Shown here: in pieces, positions 17,169-25,216 of the stretch
Layout: every line of letters begins with the position of its first letter
Position numbering within the stretch: the first letter of the stretch is position 1
NCBI GenBank assembly: GCA_002404515.1
Contig: DHJV01000148.1
Location: 1-56,469 of the forward strand
Direction: 5' to 3'
From: Lachnospiraceae bacterium UBA4711
GTDB lineage: Bacteria > Bacillota > Clostridia > Lachnospirales > Lachnospiraceae
Length of the DNA: 56,469 nt
The notes under the pieces: generated by a model
The model's input: only the letters and a program-made list of their open reading frames with translations
Told to the model about the DNA's origin: nothing
Databases searched by the model: none
Made by a program: the position numbers and the translations under genes

Positions 17169-18753
17169 AAAGTGGATGGCACTGATCTTTCCGTTGGTGA
17201 CGGCGATACTTCTGTTCCTTAGCTGCTTTGCATATCGGAAAGCCGAAGAAAACAGCCAGACAGCGGAGCATATGTATGCGGTACAGCCGACGACAGAACC
17301 GACAACGATGGAAATGCGGACAACAGAAGCCGTGAGTGATGGGGATGTAAATGGTGTGGCGGCGGAAGCAAATGCTCCATCCTACGCGGCAGCTGTCCAG
17401 GAATATAACGTTGCACAGGAAGATCTGAAGAAGGTACAAACAGATGCGAGAAATTACAGGATTGTTTTTGTATGTGCGCTCGTAGTGGGGATTGCAGCGT
17501 GGATTGGGAGCTTTGTTGTATTACACAGGTATCTGGTTATATTGGGCGTAGAATTGGATGTCTTAGTTTTGACAGGCACATTGTATCAGGTTACCACATG
17601 GTATGTGACAGCATGGATATTCTGGGCGATATTATTTTTGCTGCTGTGGATAAGTGTGTATGCATGGCATGATCTTATAACATGGGTGCGGCATGGTTTT
17701 TCTACGGATGCATCAGTCGTTTTTCGGATCGCGGGCACATTAAAGAAGCGGACAGGACACGGATATGTATTTCTGGTGTTTGCAGGCGGCTGGTTCACGG
17801 TGTGCACCATAGCTTTTTCCTTGATGGTAAATAGAGCAGCACATAACTGGATTTTGACATCCGCATATTTCCGCATGGCGATGATTATGTGTGGATACTG
17901 TATGCTGACAGCGCTTCTGGTTGTGATTCGATATGTGCGGGCAGTGGCACATATGGAAAACCAGATCGGACGTTTGCATCAGGGGTTGGAGCCGGAGTTA
18001 AGGAAGGACATTTACGCAGACACAGAGTGGATGCTGGCAGACCTGAAGCATGCGCGTGATCAGGCAATCGAAAAGGCGGTCGTCAGCGAACGATTTAAGG
18101 TGGATCTGATCACTAATGTATCGCATGATCTGCGTACACCACTCACGTCGATTCTTGGCTATGGAGAATTGTTATGTGGAGAGACACTTTCAAAGGATGG
18201 ACAGGCGTGGCTTACACAGTTGAATGGACAGGCAGGCTATATGCGGGACCTTGTCGACGAGCTGTTTGAACTGACCAAGATTTCCAGTGGCGCGCTCAAA
18301 GCGAAGAAGGAAGCTTTTGATTTGATCAAGCTGTTGGAGCAGACAATCGGTTTGCTGGAGGATAAGCTGCAGGCACAGGAACTGACGGTGAAGCGGCATT
18401 ATAGTGCAGAGCATATAGAGATACAGTCGGATGGTGCGATGCTGCATCAGGTATTTGTGAATCTGATTGGAAATGCAATCAAATATTCACCGGCATGCGC
18501 CCGCATACATATTCGTGTAACTGAATCTGAGTCGGACGTGACAGTTCGCATGAGCAATATTGCATCTTATGAAATGAATTTCACACCGGAGGAAATCGTA
18601 CAGCGGTTTGCACGCGGAGATAAAGCACGGAGTACCAAGGGCAGCGGGCTTGGACTTGCGATTGCGCAGACCTATACCGATGCGGTTGGCGGAACATTTC
18701 ATATTGAAATCGATGATGAACAGTTTATCGCGGTTGTGGAAATTCCCAAATAA
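17152..18753 (+). CDS. Membrane sensor histidine kinase, VanS-like
   Basis: The 533-residue kinase has five predicted membrane segments (about 8-28, 103-125, 143-170, 202-226 and 238-262). An extracellular loop between the first two is Thr/Glu-rich and predicted coiled. A short linker leads to HisKA with phospho-acceptor His325 in VSHDLRTPLTSILGYGELL. The ATPase domain follows, with N-box NLIGNAIKYSP and G2 box GSGLGLAIAQTY; the G1 region is weak. The five-segment layout is more complex than classical two-segment VanS. It is coupled to the upstream regulator gene. The signal is unknown, though the acyltransferase gene downstream suggests a response at the cell envelope. Confidence 0.9.
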   Translation: MFSKNKKWMALIFPLVTAILLFLSCFAYRKAEENSQTAEHMYAVQPTTEPTTMEMRTTEAVSDGDVNGVAAEANAPSYAAAVQEYNVAQEDLKKVQTDARNYRIVFVCALVVGIAAWIGSFVVLHRYLVILGVELDVLVLTGTLYQVTTWYVTAWIFWAILFLLLWISVYAWHDLITWVRHGFSTDASVVFRIAGTLKKRTGHGYVFLVFAGGWFTVCTIAFSLMVNRAAHNWILTSAYFRMAMIMCGYCMLTALLVVIRYVRAVAHMENQIGRLHQGLEPELRKDIYADTEWMLADLKHARDQAIEKAVVSERFKVDLITNVSHDLRTPLTSILGYGELLCGETLSKDGQAWLTQLNGQAGYMRDLVDELFELTKISSGALKAKKEAFDLIKLLEQTIGLLEDKLQAQELTVKRHYSAEHIEIQSDGAMLHQVFVNLIGNAIKYSPACARIHIRVTESESDVTVRMSNIASYEMNFTPEEIVQRFARGDKARSTKGSGLGLAIAQTYTDAVGGTFHIEIDDEQFIAVVEIPK

Positions 18754-18781
18754 CAATCGGAGCAAACTGCATTGTAGGAAT

Positions 18782-18836
18782 TGAAAGAAAACTGAAAGAA
18801 AAGAATCAGAAGAATGAAAGTCTTTCTCTGTATGAT
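18782..18836 (+). promoter_or_regulatory. Candidate response-regulator site and promoter
   Basis: TGAAAGAAAA occurs at 18782-18791 and 18793-18802, an exact 11-bp period as expected for tandem binding of an OmpR-family regulator. A possible -10 element TATGAT lies at 18831-18836. The site follows the VanRS-like pair and precedes the acyltransferase gene. Confidence 0.4.
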
Positions 18837-18868
18837 ACAGGCAGTATTGGCAGAGGAGGACTTTTTCT

Positions 18869-19879
18869 ATGGAAAAAAGGGAGGATGGCATCAATCTGAT
18901 TCGCGTAATTGGACTGCTGTTTGTATTTGGGTTTCATTTCTATTTATATAATGGGTATTATCATCAAAAGCAGATCGGTGCAGCCATGCTGTTTGCAAAT
19001 GCATCCCGTGGTTTATTCTTAAGCTGCAACGGACTTTATATGATGTTGACCGGGTATTTAAAGTCGGGGAAAACAATCAACAGACATTATTATAAATGTA
19101 TTCTTTCCGTGGTTGTAAGCTACGTGCTTGCAGCGTCTGTTTCAATTCCAATCCGACATTTTTTCTTAGGCGATCCGCAGCCTTTTTCTATATGGAAAGA
19201 ACGGTTTTTGTCGTTTAGCGGCGTGTACTACGGCTGGTATATCCGGATGTATATTGGGTTGATTCTGATTAGTCCGCTGATAAACATTGCAATCAAAAGC
19301 ATTACAGATAAGAAGCTGCTTTTGTGGATTATGGTCTCCTGTATAGCGGTAACGTCGTTTGCGTCAGCCACGCCATATACGATATTTCCGGCGTATTGGG
19401 AGACTGCATATCCGCTCAGTTATTATGTGATTGGTGCGGTTATTAAGAAACTACAGCCGAATGTGAAAGAAGGAATCTGTGTAGCAGTGATTTTGATCGT
19501 GGCGTTTGGAACCGGCAGTGTGACGCTCCTGTCCACAGATGGGAAACTAGGGGATGCGGTAAAATGGGAGTTCGGAGCAATCTGGATCATGATGATCGGT
19601 GTCAGCATCTTTTTGCTTCTATATAAGATAAAATTATCAGAACCATTTTCCTGTCTGGTGCGGTTTGCTGCCAGAGGATCATTTTTCGCATACATGCTTT
19701 CCAATCTGATGGATGCATGGATTTATGAGCTGGTGCCGGTGTGGAAAAATCCGAAGTATTATGGCCTGGCATTTATGTGTTTGACGATACCGAGCTACAT
19801 ACTGATGATAATTGTTGGAAATGGAATGCAAAAGCTCGTGGATTGGACATTGCGGAACATTTCGCGAAAACGCTTGTAA
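18869..19879 (+). CDS. Membrane acyltransferase 3 family protein
   Basis: This 336-residue protein has about ten hydrophobic segments and the N-terminal pattern of the acyltransferase 3 / OafA-like family (INLIRVIGLLFVFGFHFY). The family's active His is expected in this first segment and is visible as FGFHF. Members move acetyl or other acyl groups onto surface sugars, peptidoglycan or lipids at the membrane. The start ATG lies behind GAGGAGG. Its position after a VanRS-like pair and a repeat-type operator suggests it is part of that regulon. The substrate cannot be read from sequence. Confidence 0.8.
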   Translation: MEKREDGINLIRVIGLLFVFGFHFYLYNGYYHQKQIGAAMLFANASRGLFLSCNGLYMMLTGYLKSGKTINRHYYKCILSVVVSYVLAASVSIPIRHFFLGDPQPFSIWKERFLSFSGVYYGWYIRMYIGLILISPLINIAIKSITDKKLLLWIMVSCIAVTSFASATPYTIFPAYWETAYPLSYYVIGAVIKKLQPNVKEGICVAVILIVAFGTGSVTLLSTDGKLGDAVKWEFGAIWIMMIGVSIFLLLYKIKLSEPFSCLVRFAARGSFFAYMLSNLMDAWIYELVPVWKNPKYYGLAFMCLTIPSYILMIIVGNGMQKLVDWTLRNISRKRL

Positions 19880-19911
19880 TTGTAAAAATTATCTCTTATA
19901 CTTTTAAGACA

Positions 19912-19944
19912 GGGGACACTCTGTGGGACAAAAGAAGCGTCCCC
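19912..19944 (+). other. GGGGAC/GTCCCC stem-loop before the GNAT gene
   Basis: GGGGAC (19912-19917) and GTCCCC (19939-19944) can form a hairpin ending directly against the AGGAGG ribosome site of the following gene. It could be a regulatory element or a small interspersed repeat. No T-run follows, so it is not a classical terminator. Confidence 0.4.
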
Positions 19945-19956
19945 AGGAGGATAGAA

Positions 19957-20499
19957 ATGATTGAAATACGCGAAGCAAAAGAGGCGGATGCAGCCAAGCT
20001 GCTTGCCATCTATGCACCATATGTGGAACATACAGCAATTACATTTGAATATGAAGTGCCGACGCTGGAGGAATTTATCGAGCGAATCCGGCAGACGAAA
20101 ACAAAGTATCCGTATCTTGTTGCACAACAGGATGGAAAAGTGCTTGGGTATGCATATGCCGGGCAGTTTCATGCCAGAGAAGCGTATGCATGGGCGGTTG
20201 AGACATCCATCTATGTAGATGAAAGCTGTAAGCATATGGGAATCGGTGGAAAGCTGCATGCGGCACTGGAAGAAGCATTGAAAGAACAGGGATTTTTAAA
20301 CATGAACGCCTGTATCGCCTATGCACCGAAGGAGGACGAATACCTGACGAATAACAGCGTGGAATTCCATGCGCACCTTGGCTATCGTATGGTCGGACAG
20401 TTCTATCAGTGCGGGTATAAATTTGGACGCTGGTATGATATGGTCTGGATGGAGAAGTTGATCGGAGAGCATGGAGCGAATCCGAAGAGCCCATTTTAA
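19957..20499 (+). CDS. GNAT N-acetyltransferase, phosphinothricin-acetyltransferase-like
   Basis: The 180-residue product starts at ATG 19957 after AGGAGG; a longer frame upstream overlaps the acyltransferase gene and has no ribosome site. Residues 2-165 form a GNAT domain (IEIREAKEADAAKLLAIYAPYVEHTAITFE), with VETSIYVDESCKHMGIGGKLHAAL as motif A and the acetyl-CoA loop. The C-terminal FHAHLGYRMVGQFYQCGYKFGRWYDMVWMEK matches the Pat/Bar-like subfamily. Such enzymes acetylate amino acids or amino-acid-like toxins such as phosphinothricin or methionine sulfone. The real substrate is unknown. Confidence 0.85.
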   Translation: MIEIREAKEADAAKLLAIYAPYVEHTAITFEYEVPTLEEFIERIRQTKTKYPYLVAQQDGKVLGYAYAGQFHAREAYAWAVETSIYVDESCKHMGIGGKLHAALEEALKEQGFLNMNACIAYAPKEDEYLTNNSVEFHAHLGYRMVGQFYQCGYKFGRWYDMVWMEKLIGEHGANPKSPF

Positions 20500-20514
20500 G
20501 AAAGAGGTGATAGC

Positions 20515-21474
20515 ATGAAAGTTGTAATTACGGCAAGAGATTTTGTGACAGAGGATACGCGGGCGATTGATCTGCTGCGGGCACAGGGATATGACGTTGT
20601 AGATTACAGTCGTGAAAGCATTGGAAATGGAATCAGCGAGGAAGCGCTTGCTACATATGTCGGGGAAGCGGATGTTATGATCGGTGGATTGGAACCGGTA
20701 GGACAGGAATTGCTTGCGCGATGCCCGAATCTGAAGCTTCTATCCAGACGATCCATCGGATATGATACGGTGGATATTGATGCCTGCAAGGCGCATGGAG
20801 TATCGGTTGTGCGCGCAACTGGGATGGTAGAAGCAGCGGTTGCAGAACATGTGATGGCGTATATTTTATATTTTGCACGGGAACTGGATAAGCAGAATCA
20901 GGCGATGCATGAAGGAAAATGGGAACGCTTTCTGACATATGGCGCGAAGAACCGGGTGCTTGGACTGGTCGGTTTTGGCGGCATTGGCAAGGAGATTGCG
21001 AAGCGGGCAGAAGCATTTGGCATGGAAATCTTATACTATTGCAGACACCCAAAGCCAGAATGGGAAGCGCAATATCACGTGCGTGCCTGCAGTCTCGACG
21101 AACTGCTTGCACAGAGTGATTATATCTCAGTCAATGTGCCGCTTACGGAAGCAACGCGGCATATGTTTGGCAGAGAAGAATTTGCGAAAATGAAGAAAGA
21201 ATGTGTATTTATCAATATTGCACGCGGACCGGTCGTGGATGCGGAGGCACTTGCACAGGTACTGAGGGATGGGCAGATCCGCGGGGCAGGCGTTGATGTT
21301 TACGATCAGGAGCCGTGTACAGATTCGCCTTTGCGGGATTGTGCAAATGCGGTACTGACACCACATACCGCACCTTATACGAGCGAGAACTTCAATGCAC
21401 TGAATCTGAAGGCGGCTGAAAATGTGATTGCATTTTACAATCATACATTGGAAGAAAAATACCGGTTGGTATAA
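20515..21474 (+). CDS. D-isomer-specific 2-hydroxyacid dehydrogenase
   Basis: The 319-residue enzyme has the split NAD-binding layout of this family. Rossmann motif GLVGFGGIGKEIAKRAEAFG lies near 148-167. The catalytic Arg is in NIARGPVVD (near 239), the Glu in YDQEPC (near 264) and the His in TPHTAPYT (near 283). It probably interconverts a 2-oxoacid and a D-2-hydroxyacid with NAD(P)H. Relatives include phosphoglycerate, lactate and glyoxylate dehydrogenases; no ACT domain is present, so it is not a long-type SerA. The gene follows the GNAT gene by 15 bases with an AAAGAGGTGA site. Confidence 0.9.
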   Translation: MKVVITARDFVTEDTRAIDLLRAQGYDVVDYSRESIGNGISEEALATYVGEADVMIGGLEPVGQELLARCPNLKLLSRRSIGYDTVDIDACKAHGVSVVRATGMVEAAVAEHVMAYILYFARELDKQNQAMHEGKWERFLTYGAKNRVLGLVGFGGIGKEIAKRAEAFGMEILYYCRHPKPEWEAQYHVRACSLDELLAQSDYISVNVPLTEATRHMFGREEFAKMKKECVFINIARGPVVDAEALAQVLRDGQIRGAGVDVYDQEPCTDSPLRDCANAVLTPHTAPYTSENFNALNLKAAENVIAFYNHTLEEKYRLV

Positions 21475-21501
21475 ATTTGTTGAAACCATAAAAAAAGTAA
21501 A

Positions 21502-21530
21502 TTGACATAGCCGTACGGCTTATATTATAC
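21502..21530 (+). promoter_or_regulatory. hipBA promoter
   Basis: TTGACA (21502-21507), a 17-base spacer and TTATAC (21525-21530) form the promoter. Operator O1 (GCCGTACGGC, 21510-21519) fills the spacer, so repressor bound there would block RNA polymerase. Confidence 0.7.
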
Positions 21531-21597
21531 TAACAATAGTAAAATTAAGTCGAACGGCTTATTTTTATAGATGAATTTTTAAATTATGCCGTACGGC
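21510..21597 (+). promoter_or_regulatory. Three HipB-type operators at 39-bp spacing
   Basis: GCCGTACGGC occurs at 21510-21519 and 21588-21597, and the variant GTCGAACGGC at 21549-21558. The first and third are perfect palindromes, and all three start exactly 39 bp apart. They span the promoter spacer to just before hipB, as expected for autoregulation by the HTH antitoxin. Confidence 0.75.
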
Positions 21598-21614
21598 GAA
21601 GAGGAATGGTAAAT

Positions 21615-21827
21615 ATGAAGATAAGAAGTGTAGAAGAATTAGGTGAAGCAATTCGTACGCGAAGAAAAGAACTGCATTATACACAGGCGTTTCTTGCGGA
21701 ATTTACAGGGTTCAGTGTCAGCTTTATTTCAGATGTTGAACGTGGGAAAGCGACGGCGGAGATTGGAAAGACATTACAACTTCTGATGATATTGGGATTG
21801 GATCTGTCGGTGGAAAGGAGAGCATGA
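21615..21827 (+). CDS. hipB: HipB-like antitoxin, HTH XRE family
   Basis: The 70-residue protein is a single helix-turn-helix XRE domain (LGEAIRTRRKELHYTQAFLAEFTGFSVSFISDVERGK). It pairs with the HipA-type kinase gene that starts two bases after its stop. The ATG at 21615 is preferred because the AGAGG site is about 10 bases away; the ATG at 21606 is too close to it. HipB neutralises HipA and represses the operon, and the three palindromes upstream are likely its sites. The C-terminus lacks the long tail of E. coli HipB. Confidence 0.88.
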   Translation: MKIRSVEELGEAIRTRRKELHYTQAFLAEFTGFSVSFISDVERGKATAEIGKTLQLLMILGLDLSVERRA

Positions 21828-21828
21828 G

Positions 21829-23100
21829 TTGCGGCAATTAGAGGTATACATAGAAGAATATGGGGATTTTGTGCTGGCTGGACAGATACAGGGGGAGACT
21901 TGGGAAGATGCGACATTTAAATACGAGGAGTCTTATCTGGAAAATCAAAGTCATCGATCGATTTCAATTAGTTTGCCTTTTCAGGAAGATGCTTTTTCGC
22001 CATTTGAGACACGATGCTATTTTGAAGGGTTACTGCCAGAAGGATATACGAGAAGGTGTGTGGCAGGATGGATGCATGTTGCAGAGGAAGATTATTTGTC
22101 TGTGCTTGCGGGACTTGGGAATGAGTGCCTGGGGGCTGTTCGGATTTGTGAACCAGGTGCGGGTGAATGCAGTCCGTCGTATAAAAAAATTTCAAGGGAG
22201 GAATTGCTGGAATTTGCCAAAGAAGGGGCTTCAAAATCAGCTCAGTTTTTGGCAAAGGCACATCTTTCGTTGACTGGTGCGTCCGGGAAAACAGGTTTAT
22301 ATTATGATAATAACGATGGATGGTATATGCCGTTTGGAACGGCACCAAGTACACATATTGTAAAGCAAAGTCATGTTCGGCTGAGCGGAATCGTTGCAAA
22401 TGAACAGTTATGTCTGCGTACAGCAAAGATATTGGGAATAGATGTACCGGAAAGCTTCATTATACCAATTGGAACGGGAGAGCATATATTGTTTGCAACC
22501 AATCGTTTTGACCGGCTGATGCAGGAAGATAGCCGGGAAATAGATGGTAAAAAAATTCCATTCCGATTGCAACAGGAGGATTTTGCGCAGGCACTTGGTG
22601 TTCCAGCTTCTCAGAAATATGAGAAGGTAGGGGACTCTTATTTAAAGCGTGTGTTTACATTATTAAGGCAGTATTCAGACAATCCGGTGGAAGATCAATT
22701 GAAGTTATGGGATATATGTATCTTTAATTATTTAATTGGAAACACGGACAATCATATTAAGAATATTGGATTGCTATATGGCAAGGATCGAAAAAAAATT
22801 CGGCTCGCTCCGGCATATGACATTGTCTCAACGATGATTTACGAGGAAAGTACAGAACAAATGGCAATGGCAATTGATGGAGAACTGGATATCCGCAAGA
22901 TTACAAAAGAATCATTTCGGGCAGAGGCAAGGCATATTGGACTCGGAGAGAGAATCGCAATGCGCAGGTTTGAACAAATGCAGAATTCTTTTGAAAATGC
23001 ACTTGCACAGGCGAAGGAAGAAATACAGGATGAGGGATATCCGGGCGTTGAAGGAATCTATGAGAAGATTTTGAGGAAACCCAACCAAATCACCACTTAA
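21829..23100 (+). CDS. hipA: HipA-like serine/threonine kinase toxin
   Basis: The 423-residue protein starts at TTG 9 bases after GGAG. It has the HipA N-terminal subdomain (about 1-105; FETRCYFEGLLPEGYTRR) and kinase core. LTGASGKTGLYYD (near 146) and HIVKQSH (Lys near 178) make the nucleotide pocket. NYLIGNTDNHIKNIGLLY (near 298-315) holds the catalytic Asp and Asn, and APAYDIVSTM (near 325) holds the metal-binding Asp. HipA kinases phosphorylate targets such as glutamyl-tRNA synthetase to stop growth. All key residues are present, so it should be active. N-terminal and core domains are fused in one chain, as in classical HipA. Confidence 0.9.
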   Translation: MRQLEVYIEEYGDFVLAGQIQGETWEDATFKYEESYLENQSHRSISISLPFQEDAFSPFETRCYFEGLLPEGYTRRCVAGWMHVAEEDYLSVLAGLGNECLGAVRICEPGAGECSPSYKKISREELLEFAKEGASKSAQFLAKAHLSLTGASGKTGLYYDNNDGWYMPFGTAPSTHIVKQSHVRLSGIVANEQLCLRTAKILGIDVPESFIIPIGTGEHILFATNRFDRLMQEDSREIDGKKIPFRLQQEDFAQALGVPASQKYEKVGDSYLKRVFTLLRQYSDNPVEDQLKLWDICIFNYLIGNTDNHIKNIGLLYGKDRKKIRLAPAYDIVSTMIYEESTEQMAMAIDGELDIRKITKESFRAEARHIGLGERIAMRRFEQMQNSFENALAQAKEEIQDEGYPGVEGIYEKILRKPNQITT

Positions 23101-23156
23101 ATCGTCTATAAAACGAAAGCCATACAAAACTTATAGGCGAGAAAGGAAACATACAT

Positions 23157-25121
23157 ATGGAAAACATTCAGGATTTAGTAGCGCGGGTGATAAGCGGGGA
23201 CATGCAGGCGTTTGAGGCAATCTATCAGGCGACGTACCGACAGGTGTATTATACCTGTCTGAGCTTCCTGCGAAATGAGCAGAACACGCTGGATATGATG
23301 CAGGAAACGTACATCACAGCACTTACCCATTTGCAGCAATTAGAGGAACCGGAGCGGATTACCGCATGGTTAAACCGGATCGCGGTCAATAAATGTAAGG
23401 ATTTTCTGACGAAGAAGATGCCGGTGCTGATGGACGAAGAGAGCATCATTGACCAGCCGGTATTAGAGGAAAATGATAACTTCCTGCCGGAAAGCTACGT
23501 GTTAAATGCAGAGAAACGGAAGATCATCCTCACGATCATGCAGGAGGAATTAACGGCAATCCAGTATCAGACGATTCTCCTTTATTATTTCGATGGGATG
23601 AGCGTGCCGGAGATCGCGGCATGTATGGAGTGCCCGGAAGGTACGGTAAAATATCGTCTGTCTGCAGCGCGAGGCAAGATCAAGCAGGGCGTGCAGGATT
23701 ATGAGAATACAAATGGTATCAAGCTGTACTCATCTGGCAGTGTGGCATTGCTTACTGCAATCTTCATGGCGGAGTCCCAGTCGCTTGTGATTCCAAATGT
23801 GCTCAGCAATATATTTGCCGGGGCAGCGGGACTTGCTGGTACAGCGGCAGGCGTAGCAGGTGCGGTTGCATCGACAGGGACAGCATCAGCAATTGGTGGA
23901 AGCACTGCGGGAGTTGCTACAGGAACTTCTGCAGGTGGTGCTGTAGGAGCAACCGCCACGGCATCCGCAGGTACCGGAGCAACAGTTGTGGGCACGAAAG
24001 CAGCAGGTGCCGCAGCTGGAAAGGCGGCTGGCAAGGCAGGTATCAAAGGACTCTTCCAGACACTCAAGGCGAAGATTGTTGCGGGGGTTGCGGCAACGGC
24101 AGTGGTCGCCGGTGGCGTCGCGGCAGGTGTCGCGATGCATAACAAGCCGGATACCGGGAAACATTACAAGGACTATGATATCGTTATATGTGACAATGAG
24201 TATATGACGCTCACAATCGACCGCGTGTATGAGCAGGGCTATATTCCGGATCAGGAAGAAGTTGAATATCCGATCAAAGAAGATCTCTGGAACACGGAGA
24301 GCAATGTTGTACGCTACACAGTTAAGAATAATCTTCATAAGCAGATTTTTTATGAGTTCCGTTTCTTAAGCGCAAATGGAGAATGGATAGATGATGACCG
24401 GGAGACGGAGACGACCTGGTATCTGGATGCTGACGATGAAATGACGATATGCATGAACAATCCCAATCGGTGGATTGGGAGCACGGGAAGGGATTCGCTC
24501 ACATGGGCAAAGACCGAGCTGTATGTGTGGATGATGAATGACGCGGGCGTTGCAGAACAGCTTGACTATGAAATACAGGATGTGTATTTTACGGATAAGG
24601 ACAAGATTGCTCCGAACTATGAACGCAAACCAAAAGAAGGGGACGAGGTAGTCGTGGATAACGATCAGGTGCGGATCACGTACATTGGTTCCTATATCAT
24701 TGACGAGCTTGACAAAAATGCATTTTCCAATGATCCATATTTCTATGTGGAAAATAAGACGGACCATGACTTAAAGATAGAAGTGGAAGGAACCGCGACA
24801 CTGGATGGGAAGACTGTAAAGATGGATCAGGTGTATGATAAGTTCCCGGTATTGGCGGGGTGTAACGGCTATATAACAGGTGTGTGGACAAGGACCAGTG
24901 AAACCGGGGAAAGGGACGACAAAGAAGCGGCGGCGGAGATTATCCGGGCGAAGACACCATTTGATGTGACGTTCAAGGTGTATGACTACACGGAAAGCTA
25001 TGGGGGATATATCAATGATAATGTGTATGGTACCGCCCATGGTAATTCAATAAAAGAGATTTTAGATCCAACCATGAAGCAGTACAACGCGCAGATTGTA
25101 ATGAGAAATATAAATGATTAA
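23157..25121 (+). CDS. ECF sigma factor fused to a membrane-anchored extracellular domain
   Basis: Residues 1-180 are an ECF-type sigma-70: region 2 (FEAIYQATYRQVYYTCLSFL, then DMMQETYITAL) and region 4 (QTILLYYFDGMSVPEIAACM, EGTVKYRLSAARGKI). A long Ala/Gly/Thr-rich stretch (about 190-305) leads to a likely membrane segment (about 305-328, KIVAGVAATAVVAGGVAAG). A 320-residue beta-rich domain follows, predicted outside the cell. No separate anti-sigma gene is nearby. The fusion suggests the sigma domain is held at the membrane and controlled directly by an outside signal or by proteolysis. The ATG follows AAAGGAAA. The extracellular part has no family I recognise. Confidence 0.85.
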   Translation: MENIQDLVARVISGDMQAFEAIYQATYRQVYYTCLSFLRNEQNTLDMMQETYITALTHLQQLEEPERITAWLNRIAVNKCKDFLTKKMPVLMDEESIIDQPVLEENDNFLPESYVLNAEKRKIILTIMQEELTAIQYQTILLYYFDGMSVPEIAACMECPEGTVKYRLSAARGKIKQGVQDYENTNGIKLYSSGSVALLTAIFMAESQSLVIPNVLSNIFAGAAGLAGTAAGVAGAVASTGTASAIGGSTAGVATGTSAGGAVGATATASAGTGATVVGTKAAGAAAGKAAGKAGIKGLFQTLKAKIVAGVAATAVVAGGVAAGVAMHNKPDTGKHYKDYDIVICDNEYMTLTIDRVYEQGYIPDQEEVEYPIKEDLWNTESNVVRYTVKNNLHKQIFYEFRFLSANGEWIDDDRETETTWYLDADDEMTICMNNPNRWIGSTGRDSLTWAKTELYVWMMNDAGVAEQLDYEIQDVYFTDKDKIAPNYERKPKEGDEVVVDNDQVRITYIGSYIIDELDKNAFSNDPYFYVENKTDHDLKIEVEGTATLDGKTVKMDQVYDKFPVLAGCNGYITGVWTRTSETGERDDKEAAAEIIRAKTPFDVTFKVYDYTESYGGYINDNVYGTAHGNSIKEILDPTMKQYNAQIVMRNIND

Positions 25122-25144
25122 AATGGGAATAATAGAATTATCTC

Positions 25145-25173
25145 TTGCTATATTGCGGAAAAGTGTATAAAAT
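25145..25173 (+). promoter_or_regulatory. Promoter of the aspartate kinase gene
   Basis: TTGCTA (25145-25150), a 17-base spacer and TAAAAT (25168-25173) lie 44 bases before the ATG at 25217. It sits within an apparent upstream extension of the reading frame, which supports the shorter start. Confidence 0.5.
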
Positions 25174-25216
25174 ACAAACTATCAAAATACTAAACAAAAA
25201 GGATATATGGAAGATT

